From Euclidia mi (Eukaryota > Arthropoda > Insecta > Lepidoptera > Erebidae), in NCBI GenBank assembly GCA_944739405.2, contig OX123186.2, positions 36,317,551-36,381,550 on the forward strand: DNA of 64,000 nucleotides, in the 5' to 3' direction. A model generated the notes under the pieces. It was not told where the DNA came from. It saw nothing but the letters and a program-made list of their open reading frames with translations, and ran no database searches. The translations under genes were made by a program, and so were the position numbers. This document shows, in pieces, positions 47,493 to 58,779 of the stretch (position 1 is the first letter of the stretch; every line of letters starts with the position of its first letter).

Positions 47493-50400
47493 GCCTTCTA
47501 TACAAGTTGTGACCTCTGGAAATATTGCTTATGTTTTGTGATCTATTACGAACAACAAATCAAGTCAAAATATTGACCCTCCGGATATGTTGTGTAACGT
47601 AAAAGCGTTTTTGAACTCATTCAAGGAATAGAAAGATAAATAGTGGGCTACGTTTAGGAAAAGTAAATATATACAAATGCATCGTCCATCAAAACTTTAT
47701 TGATTTTTGATTCGCTTTTAAATTGGTCGCATTTTACAAAAACAACATACAAAATCGTAGTAGAAGTATTCAATATTTATTTAGAAGTCAACAAAATTGA
47801 TTGTTTTTCTAAACAAATATGATATGCAAATAACCAAGCTACATATTTATATACTAATAGGAAAGTGCCTTTTAGACATGTGAAATAAACTTGTCTGATT
47901 ATACAAACCGCTAGAATCTATTACTTATTTATCTACGCTTAAAAAAGACGCAAAGCTGCAGAACAGAAGTTTCAATTCCGGTCTTTCTAGAATATTTATA
48001 TAATCATCCATAAGAAAAGTACAATGTATAAGTAGTCTATCATTCCGTCACTCAGACCGGTTGTAATTCGAAAACTCCAAGCTTGACATGACAGGACACC
48101 CGTCGAACACAGCAGGTCATTTATCATACAGGCACTCGCTGTCCGTTTTATCGTAAATGACGTTCATGTTGTACTGAAAAATAATTGCCTTCTGAACCAG
48201 TTCGGTGACATTTTGATTGAGGAATAATAAAGAAAAGTGGTTAGTCATTTTAGTTAAGCTATTTATATATTATTTTATGGGCAGTTTGGATTATTGTGAC
48301 GATGTTTGTTAAAAGAGGAGATTTTTGATTTCTACAAATCACATGAAATCTAGGTGATGTGAATAAGGTTTGTAGGGAGAGAAGGAAGTGCCGTCTGTTG
48401 TCTGTTGCCTACCCCGACAGTATGTGCGTATGCACAGATCATATAAGTCTCAATTTCTATGTACTCATGTATATAAGTCTCATAAGAAAATCAAGTAGGT
48501 ATTGATAGTTTATCTACGAAAAAAGTATTAATTTTCTTTTTATCTCATAAACCAAGTCGAAAATCATGTCACATGCATGAATTGCAATCTATTTGAGGTA
48601 AATTGATGATTTTTAAGCTTGGCCCACAAACAGTGCACCATGGATACACATAACATTCTCATTAGGGTGGAAAACAATTGATGCCTGCTTAAACAAGCAA
48701 CCTTAAAGCGTTGAAATATCAAGGCAGTTCCATCAACACGCGAAACGAGTTTGGAGTTGTTTTATCAAAACCAACAGTTTTGGTTTACTTTAATTACAGC
48801 ATCGCTTGGATTTGGCATTCGTTTGTCAGGAATAACTATTATCTACAAATGGTGTTCGAAGTACTAAGTATACAACTTTTATGAAGGCGATAAGTCTATT
48901 TTCATAAATCTTATCATACTATAAAATAAAAACTTTCAAAATTTCGCGATTTGTACACATACTATTGTTTGCACGTAATGATTTGAAAAGAAGAGTTTAA
49001 TGACCTTTTATATGCCCCGAAGTTTCAGCATCAGACACACCAGGAGTGGTCACGACGTGATTTTATATCAGTCAGATTTTCGCCCCACTGGCTCCAGGGT
49101 TGTAATGAACGACCCTTTAAGTTCCTAATTGGGTTCGTTGCCGGTAGAAGCGTAGCAACTTTTTACAGCAACCTTGAAAATATTATAACTATCTTATTTA
49201 TGATGGTACCGTCTAACGCTTAATTTCAACTCGTAAATTTTTTTTTGTGTATTCAGTATTGCATTTTGACTAGACATCCACATCGATGACAATCTGAAGC
49301 GAAGAGAATTAGTCAACAAAAACCGGTCATGGTGTCATGTATTACTCTACTAACTGCTACGTTCAAAGCAAAGAATATGCTAGTGCAATATTTAAGGTTT
49401 CGTATCCTTCATATAAATGATTATGCGTTTTTGACTTTACAGCATTTGATTTGCGGACACGCGATTATACAAAATAATTTAGCGGGTCTTAATCGCGTAA
49501 ATTAACTTTTTGTTTCCGACGTTTCGATGTTTCTCCGCGATCATTTTGTATGATGTAAACAAATCGCGATAGTTTAACATGGATTAATCTTGGCAAGTAC
49601 GACCAAGTCTTCTTTTTACACTACCAATTGAGACGGCTTCCTATTTATCAGCGTCGTAAATTGCGTACTCTCACTTACCTGGCCCACTATTCTTATTCAC
49701 ATCTCATTCACGCCTTCTTACTGGCACTGCACTGCATATTAAAAGCAGTAGCTTTTAATATGTTTTGTGCAGACGACTCTTTCTAACCTAATAACAGCAT
49801 CCAAATCGGTTCACTCGTTTAGGAGCTACGATGTAGTACACACCAACGCAGTGACAGACTACATAGTGGCCAAACTTGAAACCCCCATCATTTTGCGGCC
49901 TCCATCAAGTTTTTGAGTGACTTGCTACTATGAATAATGTTGAGAAAATATCTGAGTACATTTATCTTTTTTAGGATATTTACTACATACGAGTAGTATC
50001 ATGAGTACTTTAAATCATATGAGAATGGTAATAAAAATATCAGAGAAAAGTTTTAATAATAAATTCTGCAAGGTTCTATACTTGGAACCAATTTGGGAAC
50101 TCACCTGTCAAATCAACTACAATGTAACTACGATTTATTGATTACGAAGGCCTTAACACGAGGAAAGAATGCTGGAAAATAAAACATTTAAATAAAAACA
50201 ACAACTTTTTTTCTTTACTGCATTCGAAACTCCAATAGATTATGCCGGTAGAACGAACTGCTGTCTGAGTATCTATGTAAAGGAAGATTCAAAATGATCG
50301 TCAAAAACTACGCAGTATAAAGAACCGCGTTTTTTGTAGATATGGGAATATAACGAAAAAATAAAGTTATTTGCCAAAAACAAAAGATTTTTATTTCTTT

Positions 50401-50621
50401 TCGTATACCACATAAATAGTTATATCTTTATGCATAGCGATTTCTATTTTTCGCCATAACATACTTTTAAAATAGTATTAAACCTGCCTTTGAAAAGACC
50501 GTACCGGCAATATTCATAAACGACAGAAAATGTTTCATGGTGCGTTTCCCAATGACTTCTTCAAGTTATCAGAAGTTTACTCAGAAATATTATATATTAT
50601 CATGTGTAACAAACAAGAGCT
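47493..50621 (+). repeat. Left arm of a large inverted duplication
   Basis: This 3.1-kb block is the reverse complement of 60718-64000. Shared landmarks: TATACAAGTTGTGA (47499 region and the window end), CAGGACACCCGTCGAACACA (48101 / about 63390), ACGGCTTCCTATTTATCAGC-like sequence (49633 / 61720), and TAACAAACAAGAGCT at the inner edge (50607-50621). Identity by eye is roughly 85-95 percent with small indels. No gene is recognised in the arm. Confidence 0.85.
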
Positions 50622-52123
50622 CCAGGAAATTCTGGCACTAAACTAGATTCTTCTCAGATATTAGACGAGTTATTGCCTTATTTTGACCAACAACTATTAC
50701 TTACTAACTGTGGAGATATTCGTATAATAAAACTTTGATGAGATCAGTAGTTATCTAATATCATCCGTAGCTAAGAAAACAAGCTATACTTACTTTTGTT
50801 CCTTCTTTATTTATCTGAAAGACGTAAAGTACCTAATTAAAAGAAGTTTGGCCCATTTTCTAACTCTTCACATTTTGGAATTGTTACAGGCGGTTTTTTT
50901 ACGGAATTCGCCATCCCTTGGGAAATCGGCGTATTCAATTGCCACAGTAATTCGTACTGGGAAACGTAATTAGGTTTAACGAGTTCACAAGAATAGTTCC
51001 TGCAATCAGCTATACAATAAAGGAAAGTGTAATTAAAATGATCGCTGAAATGTGTCTGCCGTTTTCGGATTTTCTTTGATCTGTTAGTTGAAAGTGGTCC
51101 ATTTTGTTATGAATAATTTATCTTGCTCAATTCAGTGTTATCTTGTCTTAGGCCACTGTAGCGTCTTTAGTTGAGCTGAGCTTAACCTCAGAGATACTGT
51201 AAATCTCAAAACAATTGTTGGTATTACGACGGCGACGTAAGTTTATAATGTTATATATATTTCTGGTAAACCCAGTGATAAGTGATAATTAAATCGGTTT
51301 TGTCAAAAATATTTGGCAGCATTGATAACTGACTTAAAGTTCAGTTTTGATTAAAGACGCGTTACCACGCTTGTGTGTTTGCAATTATTTTTTTAAAGAC
51401 ATCTACTGCACTAGTATTAAATCCTTTGTCGCTTGAAACTTTACATGAAGATGAATGAAGATCGTGTTCACTGTTTGAATGTATCTGTGCCTACAACTAG
51501 TTTGATTCTCTGTTTATCTTTACCATGATAGTCATTTTTATTTCAATCCATTTTTGAAGGCAAGGCACATTCAAGATATTGTCAAATACAAAAATAAAGA
51601 TAAGAAATTTTAAAAGAAATTGCTCATGAAAAATCGTAGAGCGTATCAAAAACTTGTGACAAAAACAGCTCTTTTAATTACACCAGAAGTAGCTAATTTA
51701 TAAGTCACAACAAATTATTTCTCATCCCTTCTATTCGAAAAGTGTCGCTTTGTTCCGCTTTTAGCGTGAGCAAAATAGCTCTTTTCTGTTAAGAACTTTT
51801 TAGCTGGCGGCAAAGTGATTTGAATTTGGAACGTATATCATACATAGAAATCGAACGCAAATTGTGTGAATAACTGGCTGGTACGTTTTGGCTGCACGGG
51901 CGTGAGGACCTGCGCTAATAAAAAAAAGCGCGCGAATTACGTCTCTGTACTCGTAATCAGTAGGTATATACTTTGTTGAATTTTGCAAAAATAAAGAGTT
52001 TTGCGGCGAGTTATGAAAGCGAATGCTTTAACTCCTGAAACAATTACTACAGAAGCTAACAACGTCGTACAAAACTTATTACCCACGAACAGAAAATTAT
52101 TTATTTTCTCATAGAAAGGGGAT
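50622..52123. other. Spacer between left arm and foldback element
   Basis: AT-rich sequence with no exon, LTR or TIR element that I recognise. Some phrases near 51700-52010 (AAATAGCTCTTTTCTGTTAA, GCGCGCGAATTACG) look transposon-like but I cannot define ends. Confidence 0.4.
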
Positions 52124-52333
52124 GAAAAGTAGAGTATATGACACGAGAGCAAATTATTTTTCCCTCGGGCAATGTACTTTGAATCCCTCGCTGTGCTCAG
52201 GATTCTACGTTAGAATCCCTCGCCACGCTCGGGATTCTATTCTAGAATCCTTCGCTTGGCTCGTGGTTCAAAGTAGCGCCCTCGCCGTAAAAATACTATT
52301 TTGCTCCCTTGTCATACAATCTACTATTCTTTA
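52124..52333. mobile_element. Foldback MITE with GAATCCCTCGC repeats
   Basis: Arms of about 80 bp: left TAGAGTATATGACACGAGAG, right (reverse complement) GTAGATTGTATGACAAGGGA, both continuing into GCAAA..., CCTCG and TACTTTGAA. The centre is three tandem palindromic units of the form GAATCCCTCGCCACGCTCGG followed by GATTCTA. Non-coding. About 360 bases from the BEL element. Confidence 0.65.
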
Positions 52334-52696
52334 CCAACTTTCTGTCAGACCAACCGTGCGTAAAAATATAACATATTAAGTAAGGACTATATTTTTCTGA
52401 AGGCCTTTATCCAGTCACGTGGGTTTGTCCGCGTGAAGGTTTCAAGTTATTTCGCTTGAAACGTATACTTTTCCTGTTTATACACGCGCGGGGGTCACGG
52501 GTATTTGATGAGTGCGCTGACCTCATGCGTGCCGCTGAAGTGCGTGTGAACGTACCCACCCATGTGCCTACTATTGTAGATTTGCCTGCCGCAGACGTTT
52601 GTAGGCTTTATTTTGAATATGGAGATACACAGACGCAGGAAGGTATTTCAAAGTTCATCTGAATTTCACGTGACGCTGCGAGTTTGTTATAATCAT

Positions 52697-53286
52697 TGTC
52701 TAGAGTTACCGTAGCCAGGCAGGAAAATGTATCAGAAGTGCGCAGTGGAAGGTGTAATACATCCACCTGACCACGATAGACAATTTATCTAAACACTTTT
52801 ACTGTGGTAGCACAGCGATGAATTATAATCCTAATATGAATAAAATGTCTTACCAACTCTTACTGATGCTGTTCTTGAGTGGACCTATAAGATTAACTCA
52901 TAATTTTGGCCAAATTAACAAGAGAATTGAATACCAGCGTCCAGTTCAGCATAGTCCTTCTCCTCGGGCACCAATCAGGAATTCACACACGTGTTTTACA
53001 AAGTTCAATGTTCAATATATCACCAATTTATCACAACTTGCCGGAAGGCAAAAGCGGCAATTATAAGTATTTACAAGTTAATTCAATTCGCGTTAATTCA
53101 AAAGGCAATCAATTTATTACAATATTACAAACGGAGCTAGCCCAAAACCCAAAGCGTCTTTTTGCGGAAGGGGAAGTTGACAGTTCAGTGTCACCATTGT
53201 CAGAAATATTCAATAGACTAAACAAAATGTTACTTAATCAATATAATCGATTTGACTTAAAATAAAAACTAATTCTATTTCAAACA
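52697..53286 (-). repeat. BEL/Pao 3' LTR
   Basis: 590 bp, read on the minus strand from TGTTTGAAATAGAA to ACTCTAGACA. A purine-rich stretch, GGGCGGGTGGA, lies immediately before it (53287-53297), fitting a polypurine tract. The integrase frame ends a few bases inside the LTR (53275). The plus strand carries an 82-codon open frame (52818-53066). Confidence 0.9.
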
Positions 53287-54429
53287 TCCACCCGCCCGGA
53301 CCGGCCTACCGGTCCGCTTATCAGTTGTCAGACGTGACAACGTTGCAACCGCTCTCCTTAGAGTCGAACCATCCACCAAGACCTCAGCAAATCGGGGAAC
53401 TCCATCAGCCCCAGTTACCAAACGAAGGATGCGCCCCCTGCGCCATCTGAGTGGCGGAAGGTTAGCCTCCTTGATCAAAACGAGGTCTCCTATCTTGGGT
53501 GGATCGCTCTTGTCGGTCCACTTCATGCGTTGCTGGAGTATGTGCAAATATTCCAAATTCCAGCGTTTCCAAAAGCTCTGAATAATCTGGCGTACCAATT
53601 CAAAACGCGAGAGACGACCAGGTCTTGTATCAATATAGGGGTACTCAGGCAAGGCGACAAGTGGGCGACCAATCAAAAAATGTCCCGGCGTAAGGGCCTC
53701 CAAATCATTCGGATCTGAGGAGATCGGGCACAATGGCCAAGAGTTCAAAACGGCCTCAATCTTACAAAACACAGTTGCGAGTTCCTCAAATGTAAGGACA
53801 GATTCACCGATTGTCCTGCGCAAGTGTGTTTTGGCCGATTTTACGGCGGCCTCAAATATACCACCCCAATGTGGACAATTTGGTGGGGAAAACCACCAAT
53901 TTATCCCACGTCGGGCAAGCCTATCACCTATATCAGCCTTGTTGGTTTCAAGAAAATTAACAACATCATTCAAATAATTATACGTGCCCTTGAAGTTAGT
54001 GCCGCAGTCAGATCGGATCGAGGAAGGCAGCCCTCTGCGGGATACAAATCTGTCAAATGTGGCTACAAACGCCTCGGTCGTAAGCGAGGAGACCAGTTCC
54101 AAGTGTACGGCCTTTGTGGAAAGACAAACAAAAACACACAAGTAGGCCTTAACAGTCTTGCTGTTTCGAAGTGTCGACGTTTTCACCAAAAAGGGACCAG
54201 CGAAGTCCGTGCCAACACCGTCAAACGTCCTGCTTTCAGTTACGCGATCTGCCGGTAAGTCTCCCATCAACGGCTGCATGGTAGAAGCCTTGAGCTTATA
54301 GCAAGGGATGCAGCGTAAGACTACACTCCGAATAATTCTTCGGGCAGACAAGATCCAAAATTCGCGTTGCAAAATGGCCAACAAAGCATAACAACCAGCA
54401 TGCGAATTTTTAAGGTGACGGTCAGTGCG
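53275..54429 (-). pseudogene. BEL/Pao integrase region
   Basis: Contains, in order, the end of a zinc-binding N-terminal domain (a His-rich start, then CIPCYKLKA), the catalytic core with GTDFAGPF (first Asp), SDCGTNF (second Asp) and HWGGIFEAAVKSAK (Glu), a LNSWPLCPI segment, ALTPGHFLIG, and a C-terminal DUF5641-like region (PLRWRRGRILRLVTGADG). It reads without interruption from 54384 to the stop at 53275-53277. All three catalytic residues are in place. It would act in the nucleus to insert element cDNA. As part of one broken polyprotein it cannot be made from this copy as it stands. Confidence 0.88.
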
Positions 54430-56442
54430 TCAACAAGCGTACCAAATGACCGTCCTTGGGTAACAAAAGGGGGTGACGTGCCCCGTAAGGGAGGATGGCG
54501 TTCTTGAGACGCCCCCTGCAACGCGCAAGAGACCCGTATCGTCCAAAAAGGGGTTCAATTTAGATACAGCTCCCGACAATTTCGATCTCCCTGATTTAAG
54601 GATAGCAATCTCCTTCTCAAAATGCGCCAATTGCACAGAACGAACCCAAAAGGTGAGAGACTCCTGTCGTTCCTGTGGTGAGATAAACAGTGTCTGTCGT
54701 TTCTGTTGTGGGTGTCTAAAGTTAAAAACAAAACGCTTTATCCAAGCAGTAACACCTAACAACTTGTCGAGGGAGCTGTAACGATTCAACAAGAATTCGG
54801 GGTCGAAGGCGCATTCCACCTTCTCAAGAGCGAGTGTTCGTAGACCCGGCAAATTGGAAGTATTCAAAACTGGCGTTCGAGGCCAATCAATTTGTGGTCG
54901 ACTCAACCATTCCGGACCCCACCAAAGCGAATGACCTATCAAACTAGGCGTCAAGCATCCGCGCGAGGCACAATCAGCGGGGTTTAGCTCACCTGGCACG
55001 TGTCTCCAAACAAGTTTGACTTCGGATTTCTGGATTTGGGAAACGCGATTAGCGACAAATACCTCCAAGGTGTGGACAGAAGCCTTCAACCAACAAAGAA
55101 CAATTTGGCTGTCTGTCCAGGCGTAAGTCCCATTAATACAAATGCTTTTACCCAAAGTGTTAGACACGTGGTTCAATAAGCGTACAAGTAGTGCCGCTCC
55201 CAAGAGCTCCAATTTCGGAATGCTCAGAGATGTCCGAAGGGGTGACACCACGGCCGCGTGACCACGTTCCGAGGCATCACAAAACCCGTGAAGGGTGGCC
55301 TTGTACTTCCCGGGAGGAAGAATGGGACGAGGCAAGGAGATCTCATTGACGGCAGGAAGTGAGGATACAAAAGAGGTCCATTCCTCAACAAGAGTACCGT
55401 GTAGAGGTTCGTCCCAGGTCAATCCTGCTGTCCAAAGCTTCTGCAAAAAGCATTTTGCCCAAAATATGATAGGACAAATCCAACCGTTCGGATCAAAGGT
55501 TCTGGCGACAGTAGACAACACGAGACGTTTAGTCCAAGAACAAGGCAATTTCAAGTCTACGTTATACGTAAAGATGTCTTGGACTGGTCTGTACTGAACG
55601 CCGAGAACAGCCATCATGGCGGGGTTGTCAACAATCTCAAACAAATGTGGATCCTGCTGATGATCCTCTGGCAAGCCTTCCAAAAGCGCTGGTGAGTTGG
55701 AAATCCATTTACGCAACTCATAACCAGCGGAGGCCAAAATACCTATCAATTCGTCCCGCAGGAGGATCGCCTCGTCCGCTGTGGAGGCGCCCGAGCAAAT
55801 GTCATCGACGTAAATATCGTCTTTCAAGATGGCGGAGGCTCGTGGGAAACGTAAGCCTTCTCGGTCTGCGAGCTCCCAAAGAGAACGTATTGCCAAATAG
55901 GGGCTTGACCTTAACCCGTACGTATTAGTATTGAGCTCGTATACGACCATGGGATCGCGAGGATTCTCTCTCCAAAGGACCAGCTGGAAGCGACGGTCAT
56001 CAGGGTGGATAATCGTCCGCCTGAACATCATTTTTATGTCGGCCACAAAGACAACCTGATGTCGTCGGAAGCTGGTGATGACGTCACAAAGGTCCTTGAC
56101 CAACTTGGGACCAGAATGCAAGCACTGGTTCAAGGATACGCCTGTTGAAGTCTGCGCAGAACCATCAAACACTGTGCGCAGCTTGCCAGTCGATGGCTTC
56201 AATACCGCATGATGCGGGAGAAAGTAATGCTCCACCGAACGCCAATCCAAATTTGACACTGACATGTGTCCCAATTGTTCATATTCTCTCATGAACTCAA
56301 TATACTTCTGTCTGAGCTCCGGATCACGACCCATGCGACGCTCCATAGCCAACAATCTCTTTTCGGCTAAAGGTCGTGACTCACCAAGCGGAGGCCGAAC
56401 AGACAGGAAGGGTAGCCTCGTAATGATCCGACCAGAATGGAG
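54430..56442 (-). pseudogene. BEL/Pao reverse transcriptase and RNase H region
   Basis: Open from a stop at 56443-56445 to 54430. The RT part has HHAVLKPSTGKLRTVFDG, a VFVADIKMMFRRT block, QLVLWRENPRDP, YGLRSSPYLA and the catalytic DDIYVDDICSG. RNase H has LHGFCDASERGHAAVV, then PLRTSLSIPKLELLGAALL, AWTDSQIVLCWL and HVPGELNPADCASRG. Between AAVV and PLRTSLSIP the usual 20 or so residues of the family are absent, so an internal in-frame deletion is likely. From about 54535 the recognisable integrase N-terminal sequence moves to another phase (RLKNAILPYGARHPLLLPKD) and returns near 54430, i.e. two compensating indels. A substitute reading in the original phase is random and ends at the stop. 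Confidence 0.88.
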
Positions 56443-57141
56443 TCAACCAGTGTTGTTCTGGAAGAACAGCTCGCACTCCTCATGTTCTGGATTCAAACGA
56501 GCAGCTTGAGGAGGCTCCCCTATCTCCCAAAACCTCTGAACCGCATCAGAGAGAGCAGAGCCTACAGCCAACAAATTATCAAGTTCAGGTGGAGGGGGGT
56601 CCCTAGGTACAGGGCCCATCAAAGCAAATCCAAATATGGGCGGGATGGCAGTCAAACCATTTGGCACCAAGACCCGTTTCCCACCAATCAAAATTCCACC
56701 GAGGACATCAGAGCCAATCAACAAGTCGATTTGTCCCGGTGTGTCAAATTTGGGGTCTGCCAGTTCCAATCCCGATGTCAAATTCACCACAGCAGCAGGT
56801 AGCTGTTTCTGTGGATGCATGCCCAAAATATTCTTCAGCACAATAGCCGAGGTTTTAATCCTCGGGTGTGAAGATTCAACAGGGCCAAACAAAACCTTAA
56901 CTTGCCCTTCAACATTAGAAGCTACGTCACCTATGCCCCGTATACAATTTGGAAATAAACCCATATTTAATTTAACCTGCCCTACCAAATAAGTGGAAAC
57001 AATGCAACCTTGTGAACCTGGGTCCAATGTAGCACGGACAACAACAGAGGTCCCCGTGGGTCCCCAGACCCTAACAGCAACCGTTGGTAGGATAACGGTC
57101 TCAATGGGGGAGGTTGCCGTTATAGGGCAGGGGTCAATGAC
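56443..57141 (-). pseudogene. BEL/Pao aspartic protease region
   Basis: Same phase as gag. Contains LDPGSQGCIVSTYLVGQ, the position of the A17-type protease active site (family usually LDSGSQ or similar), then GLFPNCIRGIG, IDLLIGSDVLGGILIGG and PNGLTAIPPIFGFALMG. The motif here is Asp-Pro-Gly instead of Asp-Ser/Thr-Gly. Upstream it follows directly the TAG that closes gag (57142-57144), and downstream it ends at TGA 56443-56445 after LFFQNNTG, where the family continues into the reverse transcriptase. Confidence 0.82.
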
Positions 57142-58779
57142 CTATTGTTGCCTGGGCGGCGACCGTTGGCCAGGACCAGGCAAGTCAAAACGAGGGTGCG
57201 GCTTGAAGTACTCAAAGGCGCGATGACTTGATCCGCGCGCCATCTGTGGGGGGTCATAATGACGCACGCGCCCAAAACGAGGTGGGCGCGAGTCAAGGCG
57301 GGGACGCTCCGCCAAAGGAGGGGAATACCTGGGGCAGCAGTCATGGTGCTGGTGACGCTGAACAGCACATTCAGGTGCGCTAGAGAGAGGAGGCGTGCGC
57401 ACGCTACGGTTCTCCAAGCGGGGCGAGTGGCGATCAATTGAGCGAGGCGACTCTCGGCTACGCGCCGGTGAGCCTCGGCTGCCACCTTCAAAACACCCGC
57501 CCGTGCGCGGCGTCGGCTGGTTGGACAAGCGGCCAACCTCTCTGGCATTCATACAGAGAATGTCCAAATGCTGTCCTCCACAGTGAGGACAGGGGCGAGA
57601 GTTTGGGCAGTCTCGCTGGTAGTGGGACCCCAAACAAGAGATGCAAAGGCGGCGGGTATTCGCGATGCGCCTACGAGAGGCGACATGTAGGTCCAAGAAT
57701 GCCCTACAACTGGCCGTTCTGTGCCCCGTGACCTTGCAGTAAGAGCACTCCGCTGGGCTCTGCGTGACTGCAAAGCGAGGAGGGCGCCGGTCAACATTGG
57801 CTCGGGTGTGAACGCGAGCCTGCTCCTTGACCTTGGGCGGCTGCGTCTTAGCCGGCGTGTCACCACCGGAGTTGTCCAAGACCCGGCACTCATTCTCCAG
57901 GAACCTCTCCAGGTCAGCAAAGGGGGGCAGATGGGTCGCGCTATCCCCACCAAAGCGCTGTTCAAAACGCGAACCCAGGTTGGCAGGCAGCTTTTTCAGC
58001 ACAATGTGCACCAATAGATAGGACCATTGGTCCACGGGCAGGTCAAGGCACTTAAGTGCGTTGATGGCCACCAAAAGCGGGTTCAAAAGTTGGGTGCGCA
58101 ACCCAGAGACCCGGGCGAGCGTCGGCAAACCCAAAATCTGCTCGATGTGCGTGTCGGCGAGGCCACGCTTATTATGGTACCTACGGGTGATTAGGTCCCG
58201 AGCCGTCTGGTACGCCTCGTCAGACACGGGCAGATGCTGGATGAGGCCCTTGGCCTCCCCATCCAGAACCGACATCAGATAGGCCAATTTTTGTGCCGGC
58301 CGAAGGTCAGCCCTATCATTGTCCAGGCTGTCAAACAAATTAACGAAGCCCAGGTAGCTTCCTAGGCAGCCATCAAAATGGGGTAGGTCCAAAGTAGGGA
58401 GCCTACTCACCAGCCCCGGTGCTGACCTAGGAAGCTCCTGCTTCAGGCCGGGTTGCCCTTCCCTATCGGCAAATAGTTGTCTCGCACTATTGGAGACTGC
58501 ATCATACAGGTCTAAGACCTGGGCGTAGTCTTCGCTGACCTTATTTCGCTGGTCAGCGGTGAAATCGTTGACTGACACTTCGAGACAGCAAGCGCTGAAA
58601 GTGCGGAATTGCTGTTCCACACTTGCCAGGCGATCGTCAATCCGCTCGTACCTTTGTAGTAAGGCCTGCTGGCGATCAGGCCGGTTCACTAAGGCACTGG
58701 CCGAGGCAAACCAGCGCAAATCTGATGCAATAGCACCAGCAGCCGCACGCAAGTCCTTGATAGCTGACATAATCAACAT
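57142..58779 (-). CDS. BEL/Pao Gag
   Basis: 545 codons from ATG at 58779 to TAG at 57142-57144. Residues 125-200 form the DUF1759-like core (LPTLDLPHFDGCLGSYLGF, KLAYLMSVLDGEAKGLIQ). Three zinc knuckles follow: CX2CX4HX4C at 345-358 (CSYCKVTGHRTASC), CX2CX3HX4C at 379-391, and CX2CX3HX4C at 397-409. The last 130 residues are Arg/Ser/Pro-rich. The protein would coat element RNA and form the particle. The frame is uninterrupted, GC-rich, and typical in length. Many overlapping plus-strand open frames here are shadows of it. The frame continues past the TAG into the protease without a shift. Confidence 0.9.
   Translation of the reverse strand: MLIMSAIKDLRAAAGAIASDLRWFASASALVNRPDRQQALLQRYERIDDRLASVEQQFRTFSACCLEVSVNDFTADQRNKVSEDYAQVLDLYDAVSNSARQLFADREGQPGLKQELPRSAPGLVSRLPTLDLPHFDGCLGSYLGFVNLFDSLDNDRADLRPAQKLAYLMSVLDGEAKGLIQHLPVSDEAYQTARDLITRRYHNKRGLADTHIEQILGLPTLARVSGLRTQLLNPLLVAINALKCLDLPVDQWSYLLVHIVLKKLPANLGSRFEQRFGGDSATHLPPFADLERFLENECRVLDNSGGDTPAKTQPPKVKEQARVHTRANVDRRPPRFAVTQSPAECSYCKVTGHRTASCRAFLDLHVASRRRIANTRRLCISCLGSHYQRDCPNSRPCPHCGGQHLDILCMNAREVGRLSNQPTPRTGGCFEGGSRGSPARSRESPRSIDRHSPRLENRSVRTPPLSSAPECAVQRHQHHDCCPRYSPPLAERPRLDSRPPRFGRVRHYDPPQMARGSSHRAFEYFKPHPRFDLPGPGQRSPPRQQ

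Noticed and set aside
52456..52662. 68-codon frame next to the BEL element, fairly protein-like
   Set aside because: Lies between a foldback MITE and the LTR, with no start context, homologue or neighbouring exon; kept out for lack of support.
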